This document shows positions 51,364 through 59,795 of a DNA stretch of 64,000 nucleotides, piece by piece; position 1 is the first letter of the stretch; every line of letters starts with the position of its first letter. This DNA is from Spirochaetaceae bacterium (GTDB lineage: Bacteria; Spirochaetota; Spirochaetia; SZUA-6; Bin103). The stretch is taken from positions 1-64,000 of the forward strand of contig JAPPKD010000258.1 of assembly GCA_028820215.1 (NCBI GenBank), written 5' to 3'. The notes beneath the pieces are model-generated. The model saw only the letters and a program-made list of their open reading frames with translations. It made no database searches and had not been told where the DNA came from. Both the position numbers and the translations under genes were made by a program.

Positions 51364-53262
51364 ATGACGGTGAACCTTCTGGGCCGCGGCGTCAGGGTCG
51401 CGATCGACGACGCGCTGCGGCTCACGGTGTCGGGGCTCGACGGGGAGCCGTTGTGGGAGAGCTCCGCGAGCATGCGGCCGGCGGTCGTCGCGGACACCGG
51501 CGGCGGCGCACCGAGCCGCCTCGGCCTGGCCGACGCACGGGAGCGATCGGCCCGTCCGTTCGCCGATGGGCGCTACCGCGGGCAGCGGATCGCACTCTCC
51601 GGCTACCCCGGCGCGGACTTGGCGCTGGAGCTTGTCGTCGCGCTCGACGCGGACGACGACGAGCTCCTGATCGGCATCGAGCAGACCGGCGGCGAGCACG
51701 CCGTGCAGCGCGTCGAGCACCTGTACCGCTTCGAGCGGCCGGCCGCGCAGGGCGGCTTCCTGGTGCTGCCGCACGGCTCCGGCTACCTGGTCCCGGCCGA
51801 CTGCCCGGACGCGCTGCCCGGCCGCGGGCCGGAGCCGATCCAGGTCGGCGGACGCTGGTCGCTGCCGATCTTCGGCCTGACCCGCGACGGCGCGGGGCTG
51901 TGCGCCACGGTGGACACGTGGTGGGACGCCGAGGTCCGCGCCCACCACCTGCCGGCCGACCGTTCGATCCTGGACTTCTCCTGGGCGGACGAGCTGGGCA
52001 CCCTGGCCTATCCCCGGCGGCTGCTTCTCCACTTCGCGCGCGACCTGGACTACGTGGCGATGGCCAAGCGCTACCGCGTCGCCGCGCGGCGGCAGGGACT
52101 GGTGAGAACCCTGGAGGAGAAGGCGGACGAATCGCCCCGCATCCGCGAGTACGCCGGCAACGTCCTGTTCCGCTGGACGGAGTGGAACGGCGCGGACGCG
52201 AAGCGGGTGCTCGGCGACCTCCGCCGGCTGCGGGAGCTGGGTATCGGCGCCAACCTGTTCTATCCCAAGTGGGGCGGTCCGGACGGCCGGCCGCCGATCC
52301 AGAACCACCAGGCTTTCCTGGTCGACGAGCCCGGTGACGGCGGCTGGGGTCCGATGGTCGACTTCGCCAACCGCGCGCGCGAGCTGGGATGCCTTACTCA
52401 GGGATTCATCCGCCCGCGCGAGCAGAGCCCCGGCGTCACGGGCTATGACGAGTCGTTCTGGGCGGTGAACGCCGACGGATCCCGCTCGGACCATCTCGGC
52501 ACCCACGCGGCGCTCGCGATCACCTCTGCGGCACTGGACGGCCTGGAGGAGCGAGGCCTCCCCTTCGACGTGCTTTACTTCGACGGGTACACGGCGGCCA
52601 GCACTCCGCCGCGCAACTTCTCGCCCGCCCATCCGGTGACGCGCCGGCAGGTGTTCGAACACCAGCAGGCCTGTTTCGACGAGACGCGCCGACGGGGGAT
52701 CATCCCGGCCGGCGAGCTGCGCCAGTTCTGGGCCATCCCGCACTGCGACCACTTCTTCTTTACGGACTGGAGCGGCCACCGGCTGAGCGCCCGCGTGGAC
52801 GACGAGGCCGCCGAGCATCGGCCGGTGGGCGAGCCGATCCCGTTGTGCCAGCTCGTGTTCCATGACTGCTGCATGTCCGGTTTCTCGGGCGACCCCGGCC
52901 AGGGAGCGTTCTACGACTGGTTCCCCAGCCGCTCTCATCGGCTGTACGAGCTGATGTACGGGGCGCCGCCGTCCTGGAACTGGATGCTGTCGCCGCGCGA
53001 CGGCTACCCGGTCCCGGTCGCCGACTGGCAGAGCGGCCGCACCGCACGCGCGCTCGCGTGGCTGCGCACGTGGCGCGCGTTCTACCGCTCGATCGCCCTG
53101 TCGGAGATGACCGCCCACCGGCTGCTCTCCCCGGACGGCACGCTGCAGCGCACGGAGTTCGCCTGCGGCATCGCCGCCGAGTTCGACCTGCCCGGCGAAC
53201 GCTTCCGGATCCTCGGATCGCCCGACTTCGACGGCACTTGGCAAATCCCGGTATCGCCATGA
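51364..53262 (+). CDS. Putative glycoside hydrolase (DUF5696/GH101-like barrel)
   Basis: 632 aa, last gene of the second importer operon. It has an N-terminal beta domain (SGLDGEPLWESSAS), a propeller- or supersandwich-like middle, and a TIM-barrel segment from about residue 260 with FDVLYFDGYTAAS as a candidate catalytic strand and REQSPGVTGYDESFW nearby. The C-terminal part is a small beta domain. The arrangement recalls DUF5696 and GH101-like enzymes, but I cannot assign it firmly. No signal peptide, so it probably cleaves imported oligosaccharide. Confidence 0.7.
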   Translation: MTVNLLGRGVRVAIDDALRLTVSGLDGEPLWESSASMRPAVVADTGGGAPSRLGLADARERSARPFADGRYRGQRIALSGYPGADLALELVVALDADDDELLIGIEQTGGEHAVQRVEHLYRFERPAAQGGFLVLPHGSGYLVPADCPDALPGRGPEPIQVGGRWSLPIFGLTRDGAGLCATVDTWWDAEVRAHHLPADRSILDFSWADELGTLAYPRRLLLHFARDLDYVAMAKRYRVAARRQGLVRTLEEKADESPRIREYAGNVLFRWTEWNGADAKRVLGDLRRLRELGIGANLFYPKWGGPDGRPPIQNHQAFLVDEPGDGGWGPMVDFANRARELGCLTQGFIRPREQSPGVTGYDESFWAVNADGSRSDHLGTHAALAITSAALDGLEERGLPFDVLYFDGYTAASTPPRNFSPAHPVTRRQVFEHQQACFDETRRRGIIPAGELRQFWAIPHCDHFFFTDWSGHRLSARVDDEAAEHRPVGEPIPLCQLVFHDCCMSGFSGDPGQGAFYDWFPSRSHRLYELMYGAPPSWNWMLSPRDGYPVPVADWQSGRTARALAWLRTWRAFYRSIALSEMTAHRLLSPDGTLQRTEFACGIAAEFDLPGERFRILGSPDFDGTWQIPVSP

Positions 53263-53303
53263 AGTCCCGCATCGGGGGCAATCACGCGCTGACGGAGTGT
53301 CGG

Positions 53304-53645
53304 TCAGCCCTGGGCTTCTGTGCTGCGCCGGGGCTCCGAGGCGGTAGGCCAAGGGGCAGTGCGCACCAACACCGCCTCGCGCAATCCTTCCAGGAGTCCT
53401 TCGAGTCGCGCCAGCCCACGCTCCTGCGTGCGCATCCGTTCGTCGAGGCCGCGGATGTCCGTGCGCAGCTCGTCGCGCAACGCGTCGCGCGCAGCATGGA
53501 TCTCGCCGCGCAGCTCGTTGCACACCGTTCCCGTCTCCCGGGCGATTTCGCGCCGCAGGTCGGTGCGGACAGCGCGCAAGGCGGTCAGCATGAGCGAAGC
53601 CAGCGCTACCCCTACCGCCAGGATGCCGATCAATTCGGCGCTCAC
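53304..53645 (-). CDS. Membrane-anchored coiled-coil protein, 113 aa
   Basis: An N-terminal membrane helix (LIGILAVGVALASLMLTAL) is followed by an Arg/Glu-rich coiled coil of about 65 residues with heptad-like spacing (RTDLRREIARETGTV; RDELRTDIRGLDERMRTQ; LEGLLEGLREA), then a short disordered tail. Small proteins of this layout are frequent in metagenome genomes but have no known role. It stands alone between two plus-strand operons. The 183 bases to the next gene hold a good ribosome-binding site for that gene and no other feature that I can name. Confidence 0.75.
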   Translation of the reverse strand: MSAELIGILAVGVALASLMLTALRAVRTDLRREIARETGTVCNELRGEIHAARDALRDELRTDIRGLDERMRTQERGLARLEGLLEGLREAVLVRTAPWPTASEPRRSTEAQG

Positions 53646-53828
53646 GTTCGCGCCTCATCTCGAGTCATGGCTTCCTCCCTCGTTCTAACGCTCCGCGGCG
53701 CAGGCCGTCAACCAGACGGGCTTCGGCCCACGCTCACCTCGTAAAACGCCGGGAGGTCCGTCGCGCTTCAGGATGGGATCCGAACGTGCCAGTATCGAAC
53801 AGCTCGGACGTGACAGGAGGATGGCGAC

Positions 53829-54944
53829 ATGAGGATCGTGGACGTGCGGATCCACCAGGTTGTGGTGCCGATGCGGCCCGGAGTCGTGCACTCTGAGGGA
53901 GTCGACGACAAGCTGTGTGCGCCCGACCCGGTGACCGGCCGCTCGCTGAACTTCTGGGAGTTCCCCAAGTGGATCATCGAGCTGGAAGCGGACAGCGGCC
54001 TGGTCGGGTTGGGTGAACCGCGCCGCGGCGACCTCTACGGTCCGCTGCGCGAGCAGGCCGACCTGCTGATCGGCAAGGAGCTGATCGACCTGCCGATCGG
54101 CAACCTGCCGCTGCCCCACTCCGACGACTACGAGTCGTACATCATCTACGAAGCGTACGAGATGGCGTGGCTCGACCTGCTCGGCAGGCACCTGGGCGTG
54201 CCGGTCCACCACCTGCTGGGCGGCAAGAAGATCGACCGCGTCCCGGTGGACTTCTGGATGGGCCGCGGCACGCCGGAAGACACCGCCGCGCGGGCGCGAA
54301 CCGGGCTCGACCTGGGCTTCCGGGGCATGAAGATGAAGTGCGCGCTCGGCGACCCGATCGCGGAACGCGTGGCGGCCGTCCGCGAGGTGGCCCCGCACTT
54401 CCCGATCGTGCTCGACCCGAACGAACGGTTCCACCATCCGGAAGGGACACGCGAGGTGTCGCGCTCGCTGGACGGCCTGGACCGCGTCACCTTCGAGAGC
54501 CCCATGCCGCAGGACCGCCTTGACTGGTACGCCGAGGTGCGCGGGACCATCCCGCAGCCGGTGGCGCTGCACCTGACCTCGATCACGGACCTGCTGCCGG
54601 CGGTCCGCGCGGAGGCCGCCGACTGCTACAACCTCCTCGGTCCGCTCAAGGAGTTCGTCGAGTGGGCGACCCTCACGCGCAAGGCCGGGCTGCCGACCTG
54701 GCGCGGCACCGGCGTCGACCTGGGGGTGCGCGACATGTCGAGCGTGCACGCCGCGGCGGCGGCCGGGTGCGAGCTGCCGTGCGACATCATCGGCAGCCTG
54801 CTGCGCGAGGACGACCTGATCGTCGATCCGATCCCGTTCGAGGACGGCCTGCTGGTAGTGCCGGACGCGCCCGGCCTGGGGGTGGAGTTGGACCGGGATG
54901 CCATGGCCCACTATGCCGTCCCGATCGAGGAGGCCGCGGCATGA
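53829..54944 (+). CDS. Mandelate racemase/enolase superfamily protein, atypical
   Basis: 371 aa. Likely base residues K168-x-K170 (GMKMKCAL), metal ligands Asp 196 (IVLDPNERF) and Glu 223 (VTFESPMPQD). The third acidic ligand position, normally Glu in an A-x-G-E segment, appears as VALHLTS with His 248, so metal binding or function may be altered. A GAGGATGGCGAC site precedes the start; the operon continues with the 398-aa gene in an ATGA overlap. The substrate is unknown. Confidence 0.82.
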   Translation: MRIVDVRIHQVVVPMRPGVVHSEGVDDKLCAPDPVTGRSLNFWEFPKWIIELEADSGLVGLGEPRRGDLYGPLREQADLLIGKELIDLPIGNLPLPHSDDYESYIIYEAYEMAWLDLLGRHLGVPVHHLLGGKKIDRVPVDFWMGRGTPEDTAARARTGLDLGFRGMKMKCALGDPIAERVAAVREVAPHFPIVLDPNERFHHPEGTREVSRSLDGLDRVTFESPMPQDRLDWYAEVRGTIPQPVALHLTSITDLLPAVRAEAADCYNLLGPLKEFVEWATLTRKAGLPTWRGTGVDLGVRDMSSVHAAAAAGCELPCDIIGSLLREDDLIVDPIPFEDGLLVVPDAPGLGVELDRDAMAHYAVPIEEAAA

Positions 54945-56137
54945 GCCCGGCCAACCTGCGGGCGGCGTACCTGTTCTGCTATCCGTGGGACTTCGCCGAC
55001 GAAGGGATCGAGCAGCTCGTCGGCCGCGCCCACGACCTGGGCGTCACCCACCTGGCGGTCGCCAGCCTCTACCACGCCGGCTTCTTCTTCTATCCCCACA
55101 ACCCGCGCCGCAAGGTGCACATGCTGGAGGACGGGGTGGCCTACTACCGTCCCGACCCGGCGTGCTACCCCGCCGGGCTCACGCCACAGGTGGCCGCCGT
55201 CAGCGGCGACCGGGACCTGTTCGGCGACATTTGCGAGGCGGCCTCTCGCGCCGGGCTGCGGATGTGCTCCTGGACAGTGCTGCTGCACAACTCGCGCATC
55301 GGCCTGGCACACCCCGAGCTGACCATTCACAACGCGTTCGGCGACAGCTACCCGCACGCGCTCACCCCCGGCCATCCCACGGCGGCGGCGTTCGCCCGCG
55401 GCGTGATCCGCGACCTGTCCTCCCGCTATCCGCTGGACACGATCATGCTGGAGGCGGCCGACTACCGCTCCCGCGCCCACGGCGGCTCCTGGGTCGGCGG
55501 CCACCACCACGAGCGGCAGGGGACGCACCTGCGCGATCTGGAGACCGCCCTGCTGGACGTGTCGTTCAACCCGGCGGACATGGCCGGCGCGGAGCGGGAC
55601 GGCGTCGACGCGACCGCGCTGCGGGAGGCCGTGCGCGCGCACCTGGAGGCGTACCTGGCCGTCGCGCCCGACGTGCCCGCCGATCTACCCGATACGCTTG
55701 CGGCATTCGGCCGCGTGCATCCTGCCCTGGAAGACTACGAGCGCTCGCTGCAAGCGAACGAGGCGCGGCTCCTGCAGGAATTCAGGCAGGAGGCCGAGCC
55801 GCACGGCGTGCGGCTGATGGGCTCGGCCGATCCGGCCGTGCAACTGGTGATGGGCGGCGCGTACGGCCAGCCGCCAGAGCGGACCGCGGCGATCGCCCGC
55901 GACGCCCGCGACGGGCTCGGCCGTGGCCAGGAGCTGATCGTGCTGCTCCGCATGGGGTTCTACGGCGGCCCGCAGTACGGCACGCCGATCGTCACCGAGC
56001 AGGCGATGGTGGACAGCGTACGCGCCGTGGCAGATGCCGGCGCCCACGCGGTGGGGTTCTACAACTACGCCGAGGCGCCCACCCGCTGCGTCGACTGGAT
56101 CGCGCCCGCGCTGCGCGCGGCCGGCCTGAAGAGCTGA
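54941..56137 (+). CDS. Unknown barrel-like protein, 398 aa
   Basis: I do not recognise a named family. The alternation of strands and helices (TIMLEAADYRSRAHGG; QELIVLLRMGFYGG; AVADAGAHAVGFYNYAEAP) suggests a TIM barrel, and N-terminal AYLFCYPWDFADEGIEQL and LGVTHLAVASLYHAGF resemble glycoside-hydrolase-like barrels in sugar catabolic operons. Candidate catalytic residues are Glu and Asp in MLEAADYR. Its ATG overlaps the enolase-superfamily stop, and an aldo/keto reductase follows, so it probably takes part in the same pathway. Confidence 0.7.
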   Translation: MSPANLRAAYLFCYPWDFADEGIEQLVGRAHDLGVTHLAVASLYHAGFFFYPHNPRRKVHMLEDGVAYYRPDPACYPAGLTPQVAAVSGDRDLFGDICEAASRAGLRMCSWTVLLHNSRIGLAHPELTIHNAFGDSYPHALTPGHPTAAAFARGVIRDLSSRYPLDTIMLEAADYRSRAHGGSWVGGHHHERQGTHLRDLETALLDVSFNPADMAGAERDGVDATALREAVRAHLEAYLAVAPDVPADLPDTLAAFGRVHPALEDYERSLQANEARLLQEFRQEAEPHGVRLMGSADPAVQLVMGGAYGQPPERTAAIARDARDGLGRGQELIVLLRMGFYGGPQYGTPIVTEQAMVDSVRAVADAGAHAVGFYNYAEAPTRCVDWIAPALRAAGLKS

Positions 56138-56156
56138 CCAGGCGAAACGGCAGGCC

Positions 56157-57140
56157 GTGCAGTACACCTGCCTGGGCACCTCGCACCTGCGGGTCTCCCG
56201 TCTCTGCCTGGGAACCGTGTTCCGCAGCGAGCCGGATACGGCGACCGGCATCGCCACCATCCACGCCGCCGCCGAGCACGGCTGCAACTTCCTGGACTGC
56301 GCCGACTTCTACGGCACGGGCCGCTCCGAGCGGATCGTCGGCGCGGCGGTCAAGGGGCAGCGTGACGGCTTCGTCGTCACCACCAAGGTCGGCTCGCCGA
56401 TGCCCGGCGCCGCGGGGGGCTTGAAGCGCGATTACATCCTGCGCGCCTGCGAGGCGAGCTTGCGGCGCCTGGACACCGACTACATCGACTGCTACCTCTG
56501 CCACTTCCCCGACCCGGACACGCCGCTCGACGAGACGCTGTCCGCCTTCGACCGCCTGGTGACCGATGGCAAGGTGCGTTATCCGGGGGTGAGCAACTTC
56601 AGCGCGGCGCAGGTGCTGGAATCGGCAAGGATCAGCCGGGAATGCGGCTGGGCCGGCTACGTCTGCAACCAAGTGGGCTACAGCCTGCTCGACCGGCGCA
56701 TCGAGGAGGAGCTGCTGCCGGCGATCGAGCCGGCCGGCATCGGCGTCACCGCATTCGCGACCACGGCGATCGGCCTGCTGGCCGGCCGCTACCGCTACGG
56801 CCGGCCGCCCCCGGCCGGCACCTCCTGGCACCGCGGCCCGTACAACTTCCGCGCCGCCATGACCCCGGCGGTCGGCCGCGTGATCGATGCCGTCCTGGAC
56901 ATCGCCCGCCGCTTTGGCACCTCCCCCACCCGCGTCGCCACCGCCTGGTGCCTGCGCCTGCCGGCCGTGAACGCCGCCATCATCGGCACCGACACGCCCG
57001 AGCAGGTGCGGCAGAACTTCGGAGACGCCGACTGGGAGCTGCCCGCGGAGGCGGCCGCGGAGCTGGACCGGTGCTCGGCCGGGCTCAAGATGGCGATCCG
57101 CAAGGACTGCCCGCAGGGCTGGGTGCCGGACGAGCCCTGA
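56157..57140 (+). CDS. Aldo/keto reductase
   Basis: 327 aa, starting with GTG. Catalytic tetrad: Asp 47 and Tyr 52 (NFLDCADFYG), Lys 77 (VTTKVGSP) and His 116 (CYLCHFPDPD). The TIM barrel is of the AKR5/AKR12-like length. It is the last gene of the enolase-superfamily operon. The 160 bases that follow, up to the MazE gene, hold the module's promoter region. The substrate is presumably a sugar aldehyde or keto sugar. Confidence 0.9.
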   Translation: MQYTCLGTSHLRVSRLCLGTVFRSEPDTATGIATIHAAAEHGCNFLDCADFYGTGRSERIVGAAVKGQRDGFVVTTKVGSPMPGAAGGLKRDYILRACEASLRRLDTDYIDCYLCHFPDPDTPLDETLSAFDRLVTDGKVRYPGVSNFSAAQVLESARISRECGWAGYVCNQVGYSLLDRRIEEELLPAIEPAGIGVTAFATTAIGLLAGRYRYGRPPPAGTSWHRGPYNFRAAMTPAVGRVIDAVLDIARRFGTSPTRVATAWCLRLPAVNAAIIGTDTPEQVRQNFGDADWELPAEAAAELDRCSAGLKMAIRKDCPQGWVPDEP

Positions 57141-57240
57141 CCGCAGCGGCCGATGTCGACGCCTCGAAGCCTCGGGCGTTGCCGGTCGGCACCGCATGGA
57201 CCTGGCCATCGCTCAAAGAGTGCGCATTGATCGACGACGC

Positions 57241-57301
57241 TTGTTGCAGGAGGAAGCATCCTCGTCTATTCTTACTGTACAGAATTGCAGGAGTCCAAGA
57301 C
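57241..57301 (+). promoter_or_regulatory. Putative promoter/operator of the MazE/MazF module
   Basis: TTGTTG (57241) and TATTCT (57267) or TTACTG are possible promoter boxes with imperfect spacing. The perfect palindrome CTGTACAG (57275-57282) and the smaller repeat GAGGA-N4-TCCTC (57250-57263) lie nearby. A GGAG ribosome-binding site precedes the ATG. AbrB-fold antitoxins usually bind such palindromes. Confidence 0.4.
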
Positions 57302-57526
57302 ATGGAGTTTGCGAAGCTCACGAGCCGCGGCCAGACCACCATCCCGAAAGCCATCCGTGAAGCGGCGTCGTTGCGGCGGGGAGACGTGATCGCCTTCGAG
57401 ATTGCTGGCGACCATGTGGTACTGCGCAAGGTGCACTCCGAACGAGATGATTACCTACGCGGCCTTGCGGACACGATGGACGAGTGGGCAACCGCGGAGG
57501 ACGAGGACGCTTGGCGTGACCTTTGA
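57302..57526 (+). CDS. mazE: MazE/AbrB-family antitoxin
   Basis: 74 aa. A SpoVT/AbrB swapped-hairpin domain fills the N terminus: FAKLTSRGQTTIPKAIREAA, LRRGDVIAFEIAGDHVVLRK. The acidic C-terminal tail (DEWATAEDEDAWRDL) would bind and inhibit the toxin. It overlaps the toxin start by 11 bases, which is typical for coupled antitoxin-toxin pairs. Confidence 0.92.
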   Translation: MEFAKLTSRGQTTIPKAIREAASLRRGDVIAFEIAGDHVVLRKVHSERDDYLRGLADTMDEWATAEDEDAWRDL

Positions 57527-57857
57527 CCCGTTGGATGTCGTGGTGGTGCCGTTCCCATTCAGCGACCGGCGGGCGACGAAGCGCAGGCCGGCACTCGTCG
57601 TCTCCTCGACGGCATTCAACCGGGCTCACGCGCACGCGATCTTGACGATGATCACGTCGACCACCCGCGACCGGTGGCAGAGCGACGTGCCGATAGATGA
57701 CTGGCGGAAGGCCGGTCTCACCACAGCATGTCGCGTGCGCTTCAAGGTGTTCACGCTCGACAACTTCCGTGTGTTGCGCCGGCTAGGCAGGCTGTCGGCG
57801 CGCGACGGCGAGGCCGTCGTGCGCTCGCTCGCACGTCATCTCACGATGGGACTCTGA
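57516..57857 (+). CDS. mazF: MazF/PemK-family endoribonuclease toxin
   Basis: 113 aa. The MazF/PemK signature is visible as VVVVPFPFSDRRATKRRPAL, which carries the basic active-site loop, then VVSSTAF and LTTACRVRFKVFTLDN. It cleaves RNA at short sequence motifs. GTG start at 57516 lies within the antitoxin gene. It is convergent with the permease gene, 16 bases away. The MazF cleavage site cannot be predicted here. Confidence 0.92.
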   Translation: MTFDPLDVVVVPFPFSDRRATKRRPALVVSSTAFNRAHAHAILTMITSTTRDRWQSDVPIDDWRKAGLTTACRVRFKVFTLDNFRVLRRLGRLSARDGEAVVRSLARHLTMGL

Positions 57858-57873
57858 CCACGTGCCCCGCCCG

Positions 57874-58785
57874 CTACTTCAGCGATCCGATCAACGCCCC
57901 CTTCACGAAGTAGCGCTGGATGAACGGGTAGATGCAGACGATCGGCACGATCGAGACGATGATCGACGCCGCCTGGAACGCCTGCACCGGCACCGGCTCC
58001 TGCCGCTCGCGCTCCATGATGCTGCGCTCCATCTGCTCGCGCAGCGACTGGACGTCGACCTCGACCAACAGGCGCCTCAGGAACAGGGTGAGCGGCTGCA
58101 GGTCCTCGTCGTTCATGAACAGCAGCGGCCGGAAGAAGTCGTTCCAGATCAATACGATCTGAAACAGCGCCCCGAAGGCGACCACCGGCTTCGACAGGGG
58201 CAGATAGATCCGGAACAGGATGTAGAGGTCGTTGGCGCCGTCGATGTGGGCCGCTTCGCGCAGCTCGGTGCCCAGGCCGAGAAAGTAGGTGCGAAAGACG
58301 ACGGTGGTGAACACCGCGATCGCGCCCGGCAGCACCATCACCCACATGGTGTCGATCATGCCGAGCGACCGGTACACCAGGTACATGGGAACGAGCCCGC
58401 CGGAGAAGAACATGGGGATCACGTGGAAGATCATCACCCCCCGGTTGAGCCAGAATCCCCGCACCGCCAGCGGATACGCGACGATCGACGTCGCCAGCAC
58501 GAAGATCACGGTCCCGATCGCTGCGTAGCGCAGGGAGTTGTAGTAGGCGCGCACCATGCCCTCGTCGCTGAACACGAACCGGTAGGCGTCGATGTTCACC
58601 CCCGACGGATACAGCGCCACGGCCCCGCTCGCGATCCCGGCCGCGTCGCTCAACGACACGGCCACGATGTGAATGAACGGGTACACGGTCAACGCAGCGA
58701 GCAGGAACAGAACCGCGACGTTGCCGTAGTCGAACAGCGTCACCGGGAAAAGCGCCAGGTGCTTCTCTTTCACGCCTGCATGCAT
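57874..58785 (-). CDS. ABC sugar transporter permease (LplC/YtcP-like)
   Basis: 303 aa. About six membrane segments, first NVAVLFLLAALTVYPFIHIV. EAA loop EAAHIDGANDLYILFRIYLP. It ends RYFVKGALIGSLK. It is the second permease of the third importer and follows the LplB-like permease by 13 bases on the minus strand. Both resemble the pair at 48489-50356 but are not close copies. No ATPase gene is adjacent. Confidence 0.93.
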   Translation of the reverse strand: MHAGVKEKHLALFPVTLFDYGNVAVLFLLAALTVYPFIHIVAVSLSDAAGIASGAVALYPSGVNIDAYRFVFSDEGMVRAYYNSLRYAAIGTVIFVLATSIVAYPLAVRGFWLNRGVMIFHVIPMFFSGGLVPMYLVYRSLGMIDTMWVMVLPGAIAVFTTVVFRTYFLGLGTELREAAHIDGANDLYILFRIYLPLSKPVVAFGALFQIVLIWNDFFRPLLFMNDEDLQPLTLFLRRLLVEVDVQSLREQMERSIMERERQEPVPVQAFQAASIIVSIVPIVCIYPFIQRYFVKGALIGSLK

Positions 58786-58798
58786 CCCGTGCCCATCC

Positions 58799-59767
58799 CT
58801 ACCAGAGGCTGTGGCCGGCGACGCGCCGGGCCAGCAGGTTGACCGCGACCATGAAGATCAGGCTGACGACCGAGTTGAACAGCCCCACCGCCGTGCCGAA
58901 CGCGAACTGCCCGCCCTCCAGCGCCAGACGGTAGACGAAGGTCTGGATCACGTCGGCGGTTTCATAGGTGGCCGGCGAGTACATCAGGAAGACCTTCTCG
59001 AAGCCGACGTTGATGATGCCGACCGTGCTCAGGATCAGGAGCACCATGACGTACGGCAGCAGGTGCGGGAGGGTGATGAAGCGGGCCATCTGCAGGCGGC
59101 CCGCACCCTCGACGATGGAGCTCTCGTACAACTCCGGGTCGATCCCGGAAAGCGCCGCCAGGTAGATGATCGTGCTGAAGCCGATCCCCTGCCAGACACC
59201 GGATCCTATGTAGATGGTGCGAAACCAGCCCGGTTTGGCGAAGTAGCTGACCTGCTCGCCGCCCAGTGCGGCCACCAGGCGATTGACCACCCCGTCGTAT
59301 GCCAGGAGCTCCTTGAGCATGCCGATGATGACGACGACCGCGATGAAGTGAGGGAGATACGTGATGGTCTGCACCGCGCGCTTGTAGCCGGCCGACCGCA
59401 CCTCGTTGAGCAGCAGCGCCAGCAGGATCGGCGGCCAGAACCCCCAGACGATGGACAGGAAGCCGAGCAGCACCGTATTGCGTATGAGGCGCCAGAAGAA
59501 CGGGTTCTTGAAGAAGAGCTCGAAGTTGTGGAACCCGACCCAGGGGCTGCCCAGGATGCCGGCGGTGAAGTCGTAGCGCTTGAACGCCAGCAGGACGCCG
59601 TACATGGGCAGGTAGCTGAAGAGGAAGACCAGGACCACTCCCACGGCGGTCATCGCGTAGAGATACTTCTCATGGCCGAAATTCCTGGCGATCCGGTCGA
59701 GCCGGGTGCCACCCTTGGCCGGACCTCCTGACGCTGTTACCGTGTCCGCGCTTGTGTCCGACGCCAT
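58799..59767 (-). CDS. ABC sugar transporter permease (LplB-like)
   Basis: 322 aa, six membrane segments, with the LplB opening LVFLFSYLPMYGVLLAFKRY and EAA-type loop SSIVEGAGRLQMARFITLPH. The loop has lost the usual Ala-Ala-x-Asp (it reads S-S-I-V-E-G), a noticeable departure in the ATPase contact region. ATG at 59767 has a GGAGAG site upstream; GTG at 59782 is an alternative. It shares a divergent start region with the barrel-protein gene, which starts at 59796 or 59766. Confidence 0.92.
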   Translation of the reverse strand: MASDTSADTVTASGGPAKGGTRLDRIARNFGHEKYLYAMTAVGVVLVFLFSYLPMYGVLLAFKRYDFTAGILGSPWVGFHNFELFFKNPFFWRLIRNTVLLGFLSIVWGFWPPILLALLLNEVRSAGYKRAVQTITYLPHFIAVVVIIGMLKELLAYDGVVNRLVAALGGEQVSYFAKPGWFRTIYIGSGVWQGIGFSTIIYLAALSGIDPELYESSIVEGAGRLQMARFITLPHLLPYVMVLLILSTVGIINVGFEKVFLMYSPATYETADVIQTFVYRLALEGGQFAFGTAVGLFNSVVSLIFMVAVNLLARRVAGHSLW

Positions 59768-59795
59768 GTCAGCGCTCTCCACACCACCGACCTGG

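Noticed and set aside
51037..53658. An 873-codon minus-strand frame
   Set aside because: It is complementary to the uxuA and glycosidase genes, very rich in Arg/Ala/Gln, with no family resemblance.
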